Positions 14,871-23,347 of a stretch of DNA of 34,848 nucleotides are shown in pieces. Each line of letters opens with the position of its first letter. The stretch's first letter is position 1. The notes beneath the pieces are model-generated. The model saw only the letters and a list, made by a program, of their open reading frames with translations, searched no databases and was not told the origin of the DNA. This DNA comes from Alloprevotella sp. oral taxon 473 str. F0040 (GTDB lineage Bacteria > Bacteroidota > Bacteroidia > Bacteroidales > Bacteroidaceae), in the NCBI RefSeq assembly GCF_000318095.2, contig NZ_KB290716.1, positions 325,751-360,598 of the forward strand. The letters are read 5' to 3'. Both the position numbers and the translations under genes were made by a program.

Positions 14871-16187
14871 ATGAAAAAAATACTGCTTTCTGCTCTCTTG
14901 CTTTCCACTGCTTTTCTCAACTTAGCCGCCCAAGAAACGGGGATAAACTCTGCCTTCACGCGCTATGGTCTGGGACGGATTAGCGACGGCTCGTTGGGCT
15001 TCAACAAAGCCATGGCGGGTACAGGCTATGCTTGGTACGATGGCAAGCAGCTGAACATGACAAATCCGGCTTCTTACGCACGTCTTGATTCGCTCACCTT
15101 CTTGATGGATGTGGCAGGTACGTTGCAAGCCTCTCGTCTCACAGCTACTGGACAGCACCACAGCACCAGCAGTCGCGCCTACTTCGATCATGTGGTGGGC
15201 GGTTTTCGCGTGCTTCCTGGATTGGGAGTCAGCTTTGGTCTACGACCTTTCACACAAGTGGGTTATGAGACTAAAACCAACGACGTGACTCTGCCTAACG
15301 GTTTTTCGAATGTTACCGCTATCCGCACCCACATCGGTGAAGGTGGTGTACATCGTGCTCATCTCGGTCTAGGCTATGCTCCATTGCGCAGTTTCTCATT
15401 GGGTGTGAATGCCAGCTATCTATGGGGTGTCACCACACACACAGCCACCACTTCTTTCACCGATGCCACTGTACCTACTCCGCGTGTGGCTTACGAATCG
15501 GAAGTGCGCTCACTGCACTTCGACTTTGGTGCGCAATACACTGCACGCCTCAACAAGAAGAATACACTGACCCTTGGTTTGACCTTCGCTCCCAGCCATG
15601 CTCTATCGGGCACCTCTACAGTCGATAATCAGATCATCTCTAACGGGCAGATTACATCTTCCAACGAACATTCTTTGAAAGATGCCTACAGTCTTCCTGC
15701 CACTTATGGTGCTGGTTTAATGTGGCAGCACAACGACCGCCTTCGTTTGGCTGTAGACTACACACACCAAGCATGGTCTAAAGCTACTCAAGCAGAAGTG
15801 GTGGCCAACAATAGCAATTCAAAGATGAGTTTCACCAAATCATCTGCTAATCTCCGTGATTTGGACAAAGTGTCTTTAGGACTGGAATACGTGCCCGCTC
15901 CACAAGGCTACACGTGGGCTGGACGTGTGCGCTATCGTCTCGGAGCTAGTTATGCTACTCCCTATACGCTTATCAATGGCCAAAAGGGAGCAGACACCTT
16001 TGTAGCTACTGCTGGAGTCGGTTTACCCATCTTGACCAACTACAATAATCGTAGTATGCTCAATATCTCCGCTTCTTACGAGCAACTTCGTTCGCAAGTG
16101 GGTAGCTCACTCACTGAGCGTAACTTCCTCCTCACCATTGGACTTACCTTCAACGAACGATGGTTCAAGAAATGGTTGGTAGATTAA
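14871..16187 (+). CDS. FadL/OmpP1-like outer membrane protein
   Basis: This 438-residue protein has a clear signal peptide ending AFLNLAAQ and then repeated amphipathic strands of an outer membrane barrel (VVGGFRVLPGLGVSFGLRPF, SLGVNASYLWG, NFLLTIGLTFNERWF). The N-terminal mature part (INSAFTRYGLGRISDG, NPASYARLDS) resembles proteins of the FadL/OmpP1 type, which carry hydrophobic compounds across the outer membrane. The gene lies about 160 bases after coaX and 94 bases before lptC. The neighbourhood with lptC suggests an envelope role but gives no substrate. Confidence 0.82.
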   Translation: MKKILLSALLLSTAFLNLAAQETGINSAFTRYGLGRISDGSLGFNKAMAGTGYAWYDGKQLNMTNPASYARLDSLTFLMDVAGTLQASRLTATGQHHSTSSRAYFDHVVGGFRVLPGLGVSFGLRPFTQVGYETKTNDVTLPNGFSNVTAIRTHIGEGGVHRAHLGLGYAPLRSFSLGVNASYLWGVTTHTATTSFTDATVPTPRVAYESEVRSLHFDFGAQYTARLNKKNTLTLGLTFAPSHALSGTSTVDNQIISNGQITSSNEHSLKDAYSLPATYGAGLMWQHNDRLRLAVDYTHQAWSKATQAEVVANNSNSKMSFTKSSANLRDLDKVSLGLEYVPAPQGYTWAGRVRYRLGASYATPYTLINGQKGADTFVATAGVGLPILTNYNNRSMLNISASYEQLRSQVGSSLTERNFLLTIGLTFNERWFKKWLVD

Positions 16188-16281
16188 TTCTGAACTTCTC
16201 CTTTCTCCCTATAGCATAGCTTCATTTATCGTCATTGTTCGACGGCCATCTTCTCTAGTCTCTCCGCGTTCCCCCTTTCAC

Positions 16282-16878
16282 ATGCGCCAACTCTGCTATT
16301 TTTTCCTTTTGTCGTTTGCCATTGGTCTTGGAGCATGCAGCAACGATGCGCCTCCCCAGGCCGCTGCAGTACGACAGCGCGATTCTCTCCCCCTCATGAC
16401 GAGTTACGGAATTTCCAAGCTCATCAGTGATTCGGGTGTAGTGCGTTATAAAATCATGACAGAAGAATGGCGTGTCTTTGATCGTACTTCCCCTCCTCGC
16501 AATGAGTTTCTCAAAGGGGTTTTTCTCGAACGCTATGATGCCAAGTTTAATGTAGACCTCTACATCACAGCCGACACGGCTTATTGGTATGATCAGAAGC
16601 TTTGGGAGCTGCGTGGACGTGTGCGAGTGCGGAATCTCCAAGATGGCACCACTTATACTAGTCAGCAACTCTATTGGGACAATGAGAAACATGAGTTTTA
16701 CTCTAACGTGCCGATGCACATTGTGACACCCGATCGCGACCTTCAAGGCGACCGCTTCCGCTCGGACGAACAACTCACCCGCTACGAAGTACGCCGCACC
16801 CGTGGTTTCATCCCGATGCCCTCAAGCATGAGTAGTAGTTCTTCTGCTACTCCCGACACAACAAATACAGCGCAATAG
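16282..16878 (+). CDS. lptC: LPS export component LptC (lipoprotein form)
   Basis: This 198-residue protein matches LptC, the periplasmic bridge that receives lipopolysaccharide from the LptBFG transporter and passes it to LptA. Seen: a signal peptide with lipobox GACS near residue 20, then the OstA/LptC-like beta-jellyroll repeats (DSGVVRYKIMTEEWRVFD, KGVFLERYDAKFNVDLYITADTAYWY, WELRGRVRVRN, TYTSQQLYWDNEKHEFYSNVPMHI, GDRFRSDEQ). Bacteroidetes LptC is commonly a lipoprotein, unlike the membrane-helix form of Escherichia coli. A Ser/Thr-rich tail follows, and the last five codons and the stop are encoded inside the terminator stem. Identification rests on the repeat pattern and the coaX neighbourhood. 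Confidence 0.85.
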   Translation: MRQLCYFFLLSFAIGLGACSNDAPPQAAAVRQRDSLPLMTSYGISKLISDSGVVRYKIMTEEWRVFDRTSPPRNEFLKGVFLERYDAKFNVDLYITADTAYWYDQKLWELRGRVRVRNLQDGTTYTSQQLYWDNEKHEFYSNVPMHIVTPDRDLQGDRFRSDEQLTRYEVRRTRGFIPMPSSMSSSSSATPDTTNTAQ

Positions 16879-16903
16879 CTTTGAGCTATTGCGCTGTATT
16901 TGT
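16861..16903. terminator. Perfect 20-bp hairpin ending lptC
   Basis: The arms 16861-16880 and 16884-16903 are perfectly complementary over 20 bases around a 3-base loop (TTG). The left arm contains the codons for T-N-T-A-Q and the TAG stop of lptC. No long T run follows, though the arm itself ends ATTTGT. It separates convergent lptC and the TfoX-like gene, so it probably works in both directions. Confidence 0.8.
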
Positions 16904-16934
16904 ATATTCTGCAATCCTTGATCATTGGAGAGTT

Positions 16935-17264
16935 TTATTCTGCTTTCACTTTCTTCTTTCTCGGTTTAGGAAAAGGAAGGAGCGGTGCCAAGGTTTGCAG
17001 CACTACGATAGCATGCTGCCGATGTTCAACCGAAAGCACATAATGCTCTTTTGCTCCAGGATAGGGAAAACCTGTTTCAGCCTCAGCCATCAAAGTGGAG
17101 AGTTCAGGGAGCATCTTCACATATACGGTGTCATCGCATACAAGTGCCACACACTTTCCATCGAGATAAAGACCATATTCTCCAAACATACGCTTGGTTT
17201 CCACCACGCCAGCAGTGGACACTTGCGCCACTACATAATCTATGTATTCTTTTGATGTTGCCAT
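16935..17264 (-). CDS. TfoX/Sxy N-terminal domain protein
   Basis: This 109-residue protein matches the TfoX N-terminal domain: ETKRMFGEYGLYLDGKCVALVCDDTVYVK, then GFPYPGAKEHYVLS, and a basic C-terminal tail (FPKPRKKKVKAE). The C-terminal TfoX domain is missing, as in many short homologues. TfoX/Sxy controls competence genes in gammaproteobacteria. In Bacteroidetes the short forms have no established role, so a link to competence would be speculation. It is a single gene convergent with lptC. Confidence 0.85.
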   Translation of the reverse strand: MATSKEYIDYVVAQVSTAGVVETKRMFGEYGLYLDGKCVALVCDDTVYVKMLPELSTLMAEAETGFPYPGAKEHYVLSVEHRQHAIVVLQTLAPLLPFPKPRKKKVKAE

Positions 17265-17331
17265 GACTCTACTAATTTCTTATTGATTATCTTAGTCTTT
17301 ATACTGCATATTACTCAGAGAGGAAATGGAT

Positions 17332-17370
17332 TTCCCCATCTGCACTTCCTATCGAAGCACAAATGGGGAA
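17332..17370 (-). terminator. Possible terminator after the NahK-like kinase gene
   Basis: TTCCCCAT (17332-17339) and ATGGGGAA (17363-17370) form an 8-bp stem, with an inner CTTC/GAAG stem in the loop. It lies 53 bases beyond the stop codon. No T tract is obvious, so this is tentative. Confidence 0.35.
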
Positions 17371-17422
17371 GAATCTAAACAATATGTTGCGATGCACGCC
17401 ACCTCTATCGGCGGAGCAAGGA

Positions 17423-18517
17423 TTATTTCGCAAGCTTTTCTTGGATATAAGCCTCCATCTTAGGAGTGGCTTCTTCCACACACTCGAGCAAACGGAATTG
17501 ATTGCAAGTACGCTCTAAATTGTGGAGAGGATGCTGCACCTTAAAGTAGGTGTCGCCATTGAGATAGTCTGCCAAGAAGCGGATGGCTTGCATGTAGGGG
17601 AAGAGAGCCACAGCATAAGGTAGATTTTCAATCTCGATGGGGGTGAGGAAGCTCTTGCCACCAGTGAGATAACCTTCGGTGAAGGCTTCAAACACATCAA
17701 AGCGGAAAGAGATATTATCGAGGTTGGGGTCATCTTCGCGCGTGGTGTTAGCAGCGGTGCGGAGGAAGTCACCAAAGTCAGAGAAGATAAATGAGGGCAT
17801 GACGGTGTCGAGGTCAATGACACAAAGCACGTTGCCTTCCTTATCAAAGAGGATATTATCTACCTTAGTATCGCAGTGGCAGATACGCTTGGGAAGTTTA
17901 CCTTCACGATAGAGCTTTTCACTCTTGGTCATCTCCTCTTCTCGTTTGAAGAGTTCATCGAGCAGGTGCTTCACCTCTGCCTCATCAGCGCGTCCAGCCT
18001 TATTTTCAGCTACAGCATCTTTGAGCTGCTTCAAACGGAACTCTATGTTGTGGAACTCCTTGATCGTTTCTCCTAGCTCTACTGGAATGTCTGCAAGCAT
18101 GGCTTGGAATTCAGCAAAAGTCTTACCTACAATTCTGGCATTCTCGATGCTTACCCCACTCTTTGAGGTGGTATCTGAGATGAGCACCATGATGCGCCAA
18201 TACTTCTCACCATCGAAATAATAGTAAGCACCTTCCTTAGTGGGAATGAAATGCAAAACTTTACGATCTATATCGGGCGTACCTGCAGCTTCCAATTTCT
18301 TGCGGATGTGCGAAGTTACTTCAATGATATTGTTCATCAATAGATCAATATCGGGGAAGATAGCCACGTTTACGTTCTGAAGCACGTAGTCAGGAGTATT
18401 TCCCGTGGTAGTTACGGCATAAGTAGTGTTGATAAGACCGTTTCCAAGGGGATGAATATCGGCAATTTCGCCTTCAATAGCGAATTGTTGAGCAATGTTT
18501 TTAAGATGTTGTTCCAT
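17423..18517 (-). CDS. Phosphotransferase of the N-acetylhexosamine 1-kinase (NahK)-like type
   Basis: This 364-residue kinase has the aminoglycoside-phosphotransferase fold. The N-lobe carries PLGNGLINTTYAV (about 23-35) and YVLQNVN; the catalytic loop is HCDTKVDN (His214, Asp216, Asn221) and the metal motif VIDLDTVMP (Asp235/237), then DFGDFLR. HxDTKxxN with IDLDTVMP is characteristic of NahK-like kinases, which phosphorylate GlcNAc/GalNAc at C1 in mucin or milk sugar use. The ATG at 18517 is chosen because the 43 codons upstream encode an unlikely Cys/Phe-rich lead and the family begins near MEQHLKNIA. The usual partner, a lacto-N-biose phosphorylase, is not in this window. Exact sugar specificity is uncertain. 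Confidence 0.82.
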   Translation of the reverse strand: MEQHLKNIAQQFAIEGEIADIHPLGNGLINTTYAVTTTGNTPDYVLQNVNVAIFPDIDLLMNNIIEVTSHIRKKLEAAGTPDIDRKVLHFIPTKEGAYYYFDGEKYWRIMVLISDTTSKSGVSIENARIVGKTFAEFQAMLADIPVELGETIKEFHNIEFRLKQLKDAVAENKAGRADEAEVKHLLDELFKREEEMTKSEKLYREGKLPKRICHCDTKVDNILFDKEGNVLCVIDLDTVMPSFIFSDFGDFLRTAANTTREDDPNLDNISFRFDVFEAFTEGYLTGGKSFLTPIEIENLPYAVALFPYMQAIRFLADYLNGDTYFKVQHPLHNLERTCNQFRLLECVEEATPKMEAYIQEKLAK

Positions 18518-18960
18518 TGTATATGGGAGCATTAGAAGATTTATGGGCGAAGTTACGTAAAATTTTCTACTTGAAGCCTGCTTATAGCAAGAAAAATGCA
18601 ACTGAATTTTGCAAAACCAAACATTAAACAATGCTACGGTGCACAACTATTGTTGCTGTTGCTCTCGCACTTGACTAGAAACGAGGTGCGGTAAAATGTG
18701 AAGTAAATGCTGGCATTTAAACCACACAAGTACGCATGCTTGTTTATCGTTTTAGATAGTGCGACAAAAAATTTCGGAGCAGAAATGTCAGGAAATAAGG
18801 GAAGGTGTAGAATAGTCTGTTGAATCCGATGTTCTTATAGCCTATTATTACCGTTTGGAAGTTTACCAGACAGCAATATTTCACAATATACGGCCTAAAA
18901 TCGGCACCAACTTCACATCTCCCTATTTTTGCGCATGCTATTAACGCATAAAAAAGAAAA
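18518..18960. other. Gene-free stretch between the kinase and the DPP III terminator
   Basis: No open reading frame with coding character, tRNA or recognisable RNA family was seen here. The segment next to the kinase start contains GTAACTTCG, one base off the Bacteroidetes -7 box, but no good -33 box. The remainder looks like ordinary AT-rich spacer. Confidence 0.5.
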
Positions 18961-18997
18961 TCCTCGCTCAGTATTCTCTTGGAATACTAAGCGAGGA
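18961..18997 (-). terminator. Intrinsic terminator of the DPP III gene
   Basis: TCCTCGCTCAGTATTC (18961-18976) pairs with 18982-18997 over 16 positions with one C-A mismatch. Read on the minus strand, it is followed by TTTTCTTTTTT. It lies about 100 bases past the DPP III stop. Confidence 0.85.
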
Positions 18998-19099
18998 AGG
19001 AGGGAATGCACGGTAACTAGAGTGTTACATCCAATGTTGAACACTTGATAGTGGAAAATCAGATGTTGCAACTAAAACCGACATTTTTGAGTTTAGCAC

Positions 19100-21127
19100 T
19101 TATTCATTGACGAGTGGCAAGAAGTGATAGTCACGTGAATAGCGCAAATTTTGTGCATCAAAGGCTTCGTCGTAACTGATGGTGACATCAGTAATGTTAC
19201 CCTGAGCATCACGCACAGCCTTGTACACAGGATTGATGAATCCCTTGTAAGGTGATAGCTTCAAGCGAGCATAACGGTCGAGTATCTCCTTGTGCACCTT
19301 GGCATCTACTTGCACACCATAGGTTTCTACGAGTTTACGTGCACCTTCATAGTCACCCTCACTCTTGATGCGCTGAATCTCAGCGAGCAGTGTACCAAAG
19401 AGGTGGCGCATTTCGGCATAGTCATTGACACGAACAAAGGTTTTACCTTTCTGCTTCACCAACTCTACACAGGGTTTAGCTGTCTTTTGAGACTTTGCTT
19501 GTTCGAGCACCCAATGTGCAATCAAAGCACGGTTGCGCATGTGAGCTTCTTCGATGGTGTTGCCAGGCTTAATGCGCACCAATTGAGTAAGCGCACCATT
19601 CTGAATGTAGCTATAGTAGGAAGCTTTGTGCGCATCCATGTTGGGAGTAAGCCCCAATTCTACAAGTTTTGGATCAGCTAAATAGTAGAGAGCAAAGAGG
19701 TCAGCACGGGCTTCTTCGATGGTAGATCCATAGGATTTCAATGAATCAGGGTCTGTGCCTGGGAGAAGTTGTCCACTACCATGTCCGAGGCATTCGTGAA
19801 GGTCGGTGTGCAAATCATCACAACGGTCGCCATACTTCAGAATCAACTGGCGCGTAGGCTCATCAATAATAAACTCCTTGTCCATGCCACTTCCATGAGC
19901 CGCCTTTGCATAAGCCGAAGTGAGGTTGGAAATGGTGACAGACTTAGAACCGAAGTCACGACGAACCCAGTCAGAGTTAGGGAGGTTGATGCCAATAGCT
20001 GTGGAAGGATAGAGGTCACCAGCTAGGATAGCTGCTGTGATTACCTTAGCCGAGATACCCTTTACTTCCTTCTTTTTGAAACGTGAATCTACTGGGCTAT
20101 GATTTTCAAACCATTGTGCATTGACGGCCAACTGATGTGCGCGTTCTGTTGCAGCAATGTCTTTGAAGTTGACAATGCTTTCCCAAGAGGCTTTCATACC
20201 GAGAGGATCACCATAGGTTTCGGTAAATCCATTGACAAAGTCTACCAAGCTCTCGGTGTCTTTGAGCCATTGGATAGAATATTTATCGAAAGTGCGGAGG
20301 TCACCCGTGCGGTAGTACTCAATGAGACGACGAATAACACCTGCTTGTTGCTCATTTTCAGCAAAAGGCTCTGCGGCTTCAAGGTGCTTGACTATCTGTT
20401 CGATGGCCGAACCATACAAACCTCCCACGCGCCACACACGCTCTTCGAGAAAACCATATTCGCCGCGCACTAAACGAGAGTTCAAACCCATCATCACTGG
20501 ACGTGGGTCGCCAGCGGGCTTACGTTGAGCATAGAATTGCTCTGCCTCAGCTTGGGTGACATCGTGGCCGTAGTAGTTGCCAGCACTAGTGAGCACAAGA
20601 TCGTCTCCATCCTTCTGATTGACACGCATCTTGAGGATATTGGGATTAAACATGGCCTCCAACACCTCATCATCTGCCTTATAGTTAAGACCAGCCAGCG
20701 TGGTGCGCAACCATTGTTCGGAGAATCCAGGCTCAAATTTCTCATTACCATAATGGTGATGGATACCTGCGGAGAACCAAACGCGCTTCAGATAGAGGGT
20801 GAGGGCTTGGAAGTCCTTAGACTTGCGGTCGCCCTTATAGTCGCGATAGACAGTTTCAAGCAAATCGCGGATGCGGAGATTGTAACGTCCGTTTTGGTCG
20901 AATAAAATATCGCGACCTGCTAGAGCTGCTTCGGAGAGATGATAGATCAGTGTCTTCTGTCGCAACGAGAGTTTCTCAAAGCCTTCCACTTTATAGCGGA
21001 GCATTTGAATGTCGGCAAACTGTTCGTTGGTGTACTTGAAGTCGTCGGTTTGGGCAGTGGCGGTCATTGTACCACCTGCTCCCAAAGCTGAAAGAGAAAT
21101 AAACATAGTAAGTAAGGAATGCTTCAT
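19100..21127 (-). CDS. Dipeptidyl peptidase III, secreted M49 zinc peptidase
   Basis: This 675-residue zinc peptidase removes dipeptides from peptide N-termini. The M49 zinc motif HECLGH (444-449) and the third-ligand motif EEARAD (471-476) are intact, with YGDRCDDLHTDLHE before and FALYYL after. A cleavable signal peptide (MKHSLLTMF to ATAQ, about residues 1-26) places it in the periplasm, whereas the eukaryotic form is cytosolic. Length fits the Bacteroides form, in which the zinc motif is one residue shorter than the classical HELLGxxH spacing. It is a single gene with its own terminator. With DPP IV (9725-11983) it would finish off oligopeptides before uptake. Confidence 0.92.
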   Translation of the reverse strand: MKHSLLTMFISLSALGAGGTMTATAQTDDFKYTNEQFADIQMLRYKVEGFEKLSLRQKTLIYHLSEAALAGRDILFDQNGRYNLRIRDLLETVYRDYKGDRKSKDFQALTLYLKRVWFSAGIHHHYGNEKFEPGFSEQWLRTTLAGLNYKADDEVLEAMFNPNILKMRVNQKDGDDLVLTSAGNYYGHDVTQAEAEQFYAQRKPAGDPRPVMMGLNSRLVRGEYGFLEERVWRVGGLYGSAIEQIVKHLEAAEPFAENEQQAGVIRRLIEYYRTGDLRTFDKYSIQWLKDTESLVDFVNGFTETYGDPLGMKASWESIVNFKDIAATERAHQLAVNAQWFENHSPVDSRFKKKEVKGISAKVITAAILAGDLYPSTAIGINLPNSDWVRRDFGSKSVTISNLTSAYAKAAHGSGMDKEFIIDEPTRQLILKYGDRCDDLHTDLHECLGHGSGQLLPGTDPDSLKSYGSTIEEARADLFALYYLADPKLVELGLTPNMDAHKASYYSYIQNGALTQLVRIKPGNTIEEAHMRNRALIAHWVLEQAKSQKTAKPCVELVKQKGKTFVRVNDYAEMRHLFGTLLAEIQRIKSEGDYEGARKLVETYGVQVDAKVHKEILDRYARLKLSPYKGFINPVYKAVRDAQGNITDVTISYDEAFDAQNLRYSRDYHFLPLVNE

Positions 21128-21221
21128 GCTTTATAAGAAATAGAGTATGAATAATATCGTGTTATATAGGAGATACACGGTGGAGAAGGCTTATCTTCTC
21201 ACACGGTATATCCATTTTATC

Positions 21222-21812
21222 TTATGGTAGTAAGCCTATTGAGCGAAGCTGCGTTGCGACATCTGCTTTACCATCATTAACAATGGTGAGATCTGCCAGC
21301 TTTTGCTTTTCTGTTTCAGGCATCTGCAGGGCTATCCATTGCAAGGCTGTCGGGCGATCGATGTGGTCGCGTGCCATAATACGAGCGATGCGCTCCTCTT
21401 CAGGACAAGTGACAAGAAGACTTTCATCTACCAATCGTTGCCACCCCACTTCAAAAAGTAAGGCACACTCCATATATATGATAGGGGATTCGGCATGTTC
21501 CTTCACAAAACTTCGCCAGGCTTCCTCTACTCGCGGATGAACGATGGCATTCACCCTTTGACTGTGGACTTCACCTTGACAAAGATAGGCCGCTACTACG
21601 GATTTCACCAAACGACCTTCTGCATCATAAACGCCTTCTCCCAAAAGATTACGCAATTCTTGTTGGACCCCGGCATGGGTGCGCATAATGTGCTTAGCAA
21701 CATCATCTGCATAGAAGATAGGAGTTCCCATCTGTACAAGCATTTGACATACATAGCTTTTACCAGATCCTATGCCACCTGTGACTCCTATGGTTCGTGG
21801 AGATGAAATCAT
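21222..21812 (-). CDS. coaE: Dephospho-CoA kinase
   Basis: This 196-residue P-loop kinase makes coenzyme A from dephospho-CoA and ATP. Seen: the Walker A loop IGVTGGIGSGKSYVCQ at the N-terminus, FYADDVAKHIM (the conserved Asp that binds the ribose), IVHPRVEEAW, and the lid region CPEEERIARIMARD. The start is set at ATG 21812, because the 13 codons further upstream are not part of the family and ybbR ends at 21873. It is the last gene of the leftward unit nusB-yajC-ybbR-coaE, a conserved Bacteroidales order. Confidence 0.93.
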   Translation of the reverse strand: MISSPRTIGVTGGIGSGKSYVCQMLVQMGTPIFYADDVAKHIMRTHAGVQQELRNLLGEGVYDAEGRLVKSVVAAYLCQGEVHSQRVNAIVHPRVEEAWRSFVKEHAESPIIYMECALLFEVGWQRLVDESLLVTCPEEERIARIMARDHIDRPTALQWIALQMPETEKQKLADLTIVNDGKADVATQLRSIGLLP

Positions 21813-21872
21813 ATAATTGGATGAAGTAATCTTGAAAACGTTTAAGAGCAACCACTTGAGTGTTTTCCAGAA

Positions 21873-22913
21873 TCACTCAGTTTCGCTACTATTTTCTTGG
21901 ATAATAAATTCCACCTGTTCAGGACGTACACGCACACGTCTTACTCCAGGAGGAGTCGAACGAGGACGCGCTGTAAATGTATTGCCAGGAAGATTGATTA
22001 AGTCTTCGTAGCGTGCTATAATGACAAAGCTGCTCGCATTGATTTTCTCATGATCACGCACGCCGACTTGATATTCTATGCGCACCTTCGAAGGATTGGT
22101 GTGGAGTGTCTTAGAGGCAGGGAAGTTTACACCTTGCACAGGCACTTCAACTACACGCTCTACCATGCGGTCGGTAATGATGCCCACACGTATACTAGAG
22201 AGTATGGTTTTCTTTGCATCGAGTGCCACATATTTCACCCCAGGCACTTTTACAAATCGACAGCGCATATTGAGAGTATCCTTGACCTTACCCACATGCA
22301 CAGGGTTGAGTCTAGCAAACTGCATGGTGTCTATGATGTGTTGTGGCCCATAGACCATCACGCGGGGATGAGCGATTTGCGTGTCTATCCAGGTATAGCC
22401 AGAGTCGGGCAAAACAGTGCCTTGAAACTTCACATCAAGCGTGCGACCCTTACCATAATAGTTATAGTAGATGTCAATGTTATCAGGGCGATAGCCAACC
22501 AATTGTGTGCCATCGAGGGTGGAAGCAAAGCTTTTAAGCAAGTCTCGTGTGCGAAGCGTAGCATGCCCTCGGCCGTTTTCAATGTCTTTCCAGTGAATAG
22601 CAACAGAGGGAAAACTACGTATGAACCGATAGCGCAACAAGGTCACCCCTTTATCTCGGAGCGTAACATGAATGTAGTCGGGAGGCCCCGTGGTGACATC
22701 CACATTACTGGGCACATCTACCAAACGCACGCGGAGTGCAAACTCGCGTTCATAGGTATCGTTGAGCTTCTGAAAGACCCAAAATGAAGCAGAAAGGAGC
22801 AGAAAAAACAAAAACGTGAGGAACTGCCTATTGTAAATGCGACGTAGGCAGTTCTTCACGAATTGAAGAAGGTCAAAATCACTGCGCATGATGGAGGAGA
22901 TTTTGGAGAACAT
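21873..22913 (-). CDS. YbbR/CdaR-like domain protein, membrane-anchored
   Basis: This 346-residue protein has a single N-terminal membrane segment (FLTFLFFLLLSASFWVFQKL) followed by repeated YbbR-like beta units (YEREFALRVRLVDVPSNV, IDTQIAHPRVMVYGPQHII, VERVVEVPVQGVNFPASKTL, RRVRVRPEQVEFII). YbbR repeats occur in CdaR, a regulator of the diadenylate cyclase CdaA in Firmicutes. Here there is no cdaA beside it, so a link to c-di-AMP is unproven. The ATG at 22913 is preferred over the upstream TTG at 22931, which lies against a hairpin. ATG 22889 is also possible. Its place between yajC and coaE is typical of the order. Confidence 0.85.
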   Translation of the reverse strand: MFSKISSIMRSDFDLLQFVKNCLRRIYNRQFLTFLFFLLLSASFWVFQKLNDTYEREFALRVRLVDVPSNVDVTTGPPDYIHVTLRDKGVTLLRYRFIRSFPSVAIHWKDIENGRGHATLRTRDLLKSFASTLDGTQLVGYRPDNIDIYYNYYGKGRTLDVKFQGTVLPDSGYTWIDTQIAHPRVMVYGPQHIIDTMQFARLNPVHVGKVKDTLNMRCRFVKVPGVKYVALDAKKTILSSIRVGIITDRMVERVVEVPVQGVNFPASKTLHTNPSKVRIEYQVGVRDHEKINASSFVIIARYEDLINLPGNTFTARPRSTPPGVRRVRVRPEQVEFIIQENSSETE

Positions 22914-22937
22914 GGGATCAGCCTCCCACAATATAAG

Positions 22938-22977
22938 AAGGAACTAAGTGTGGGTTATTGCTCACACTTAGTTCCTT
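22938..22977 (-). terminator. 15-bp hairpin between yajC and ybbR
   Basis: AAGGAACTAAGTGTG (22938-22952) and CACACTTAGTTCCTT (22963-22977) form a perfect 15-bp stem with a 10-base loop. On the minus strand it begins 17 bases after the yajC stop and ends 24 bases before the ybbR ATG. The following T content is modest, so it may reduce read-through rather than stop it, or protect the upstream mRNA. Confidence 0.6.
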
Positions 22978-22994
22978 TTGTGAGCTACGCTAGG

Positions 22995-23309
22995 TTATGC
23001 TTGCACGGGTGTGGTACCTGTGGGGTTGATAGCAGCTTTTTCAAAACGAAGATCCACACCTGTAGCCACATGAAGCGTTACAGTAGTGTCATCCATAGCT
23101 TTGATGGTGCCATGAAGTCCACCGATGGTCACTACAGCTTGGCCTACGGTGAGCGAATTACGGAAGTTATTGATTTCCTTCTGCTTCTTTTGCTGTGGAC
23201 GAATCATAAAGAAATACATCACAGCACCGAGAGCCACAAACATCAAGATGGTTGGCCACATAGAAGGTTGCTCAGCAGCAACGAGCATAGCGTTGAGAAG
23301 AGTAGTCAT
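22995..23309 (-). CDS. yajC: Preprotein translocase subunit YajC
   Basis: This 104-residue inner membrane protein is the accessory YajC subunit of the Sec translocon. It has one membrane segment (about residues 18-37, WPTILMFVALGAVMYFFMI) followed by the family signature RPQQKKQKEINNFRNSLTVGQAVVTIGGLHGTI and a short beta-rich tail. It starts 38 bases after nusB on the same strand, which fits one operon. A strong hairpin follows and may lower expression of ybbR and coaE relative to yajC. Confidence 0.95.
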   Translation of the reverse strand: MTTLLNAMLVAAEQPSMWPTILMFVALGAVMYFFMIRPQQKKQKEINNFRNSLTVGQAVVTIGGLHGTIKAMDDTTVTLHVATGVDLRFEKAAINPTGTTPVQA

Positions 23310-23347
23310 ATTAAGAACAAATGAATGAAAAAATTAGAAGAATCAGA

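Noticed and set aside
21183-21200. GAGAAG/CTTCTC hairpin flanked by two ACACGGT words between DPP III and coaE
   Set aside because: Only six pairs and no T tract on either strand, so there is too little to call it a terminator of coaE.
22050-22787. 245-codon plus-strand frame opposite ybbR
   Set aside because: Shadow of the YbbR-repeat gene, with high His/Cys content and no motifs.
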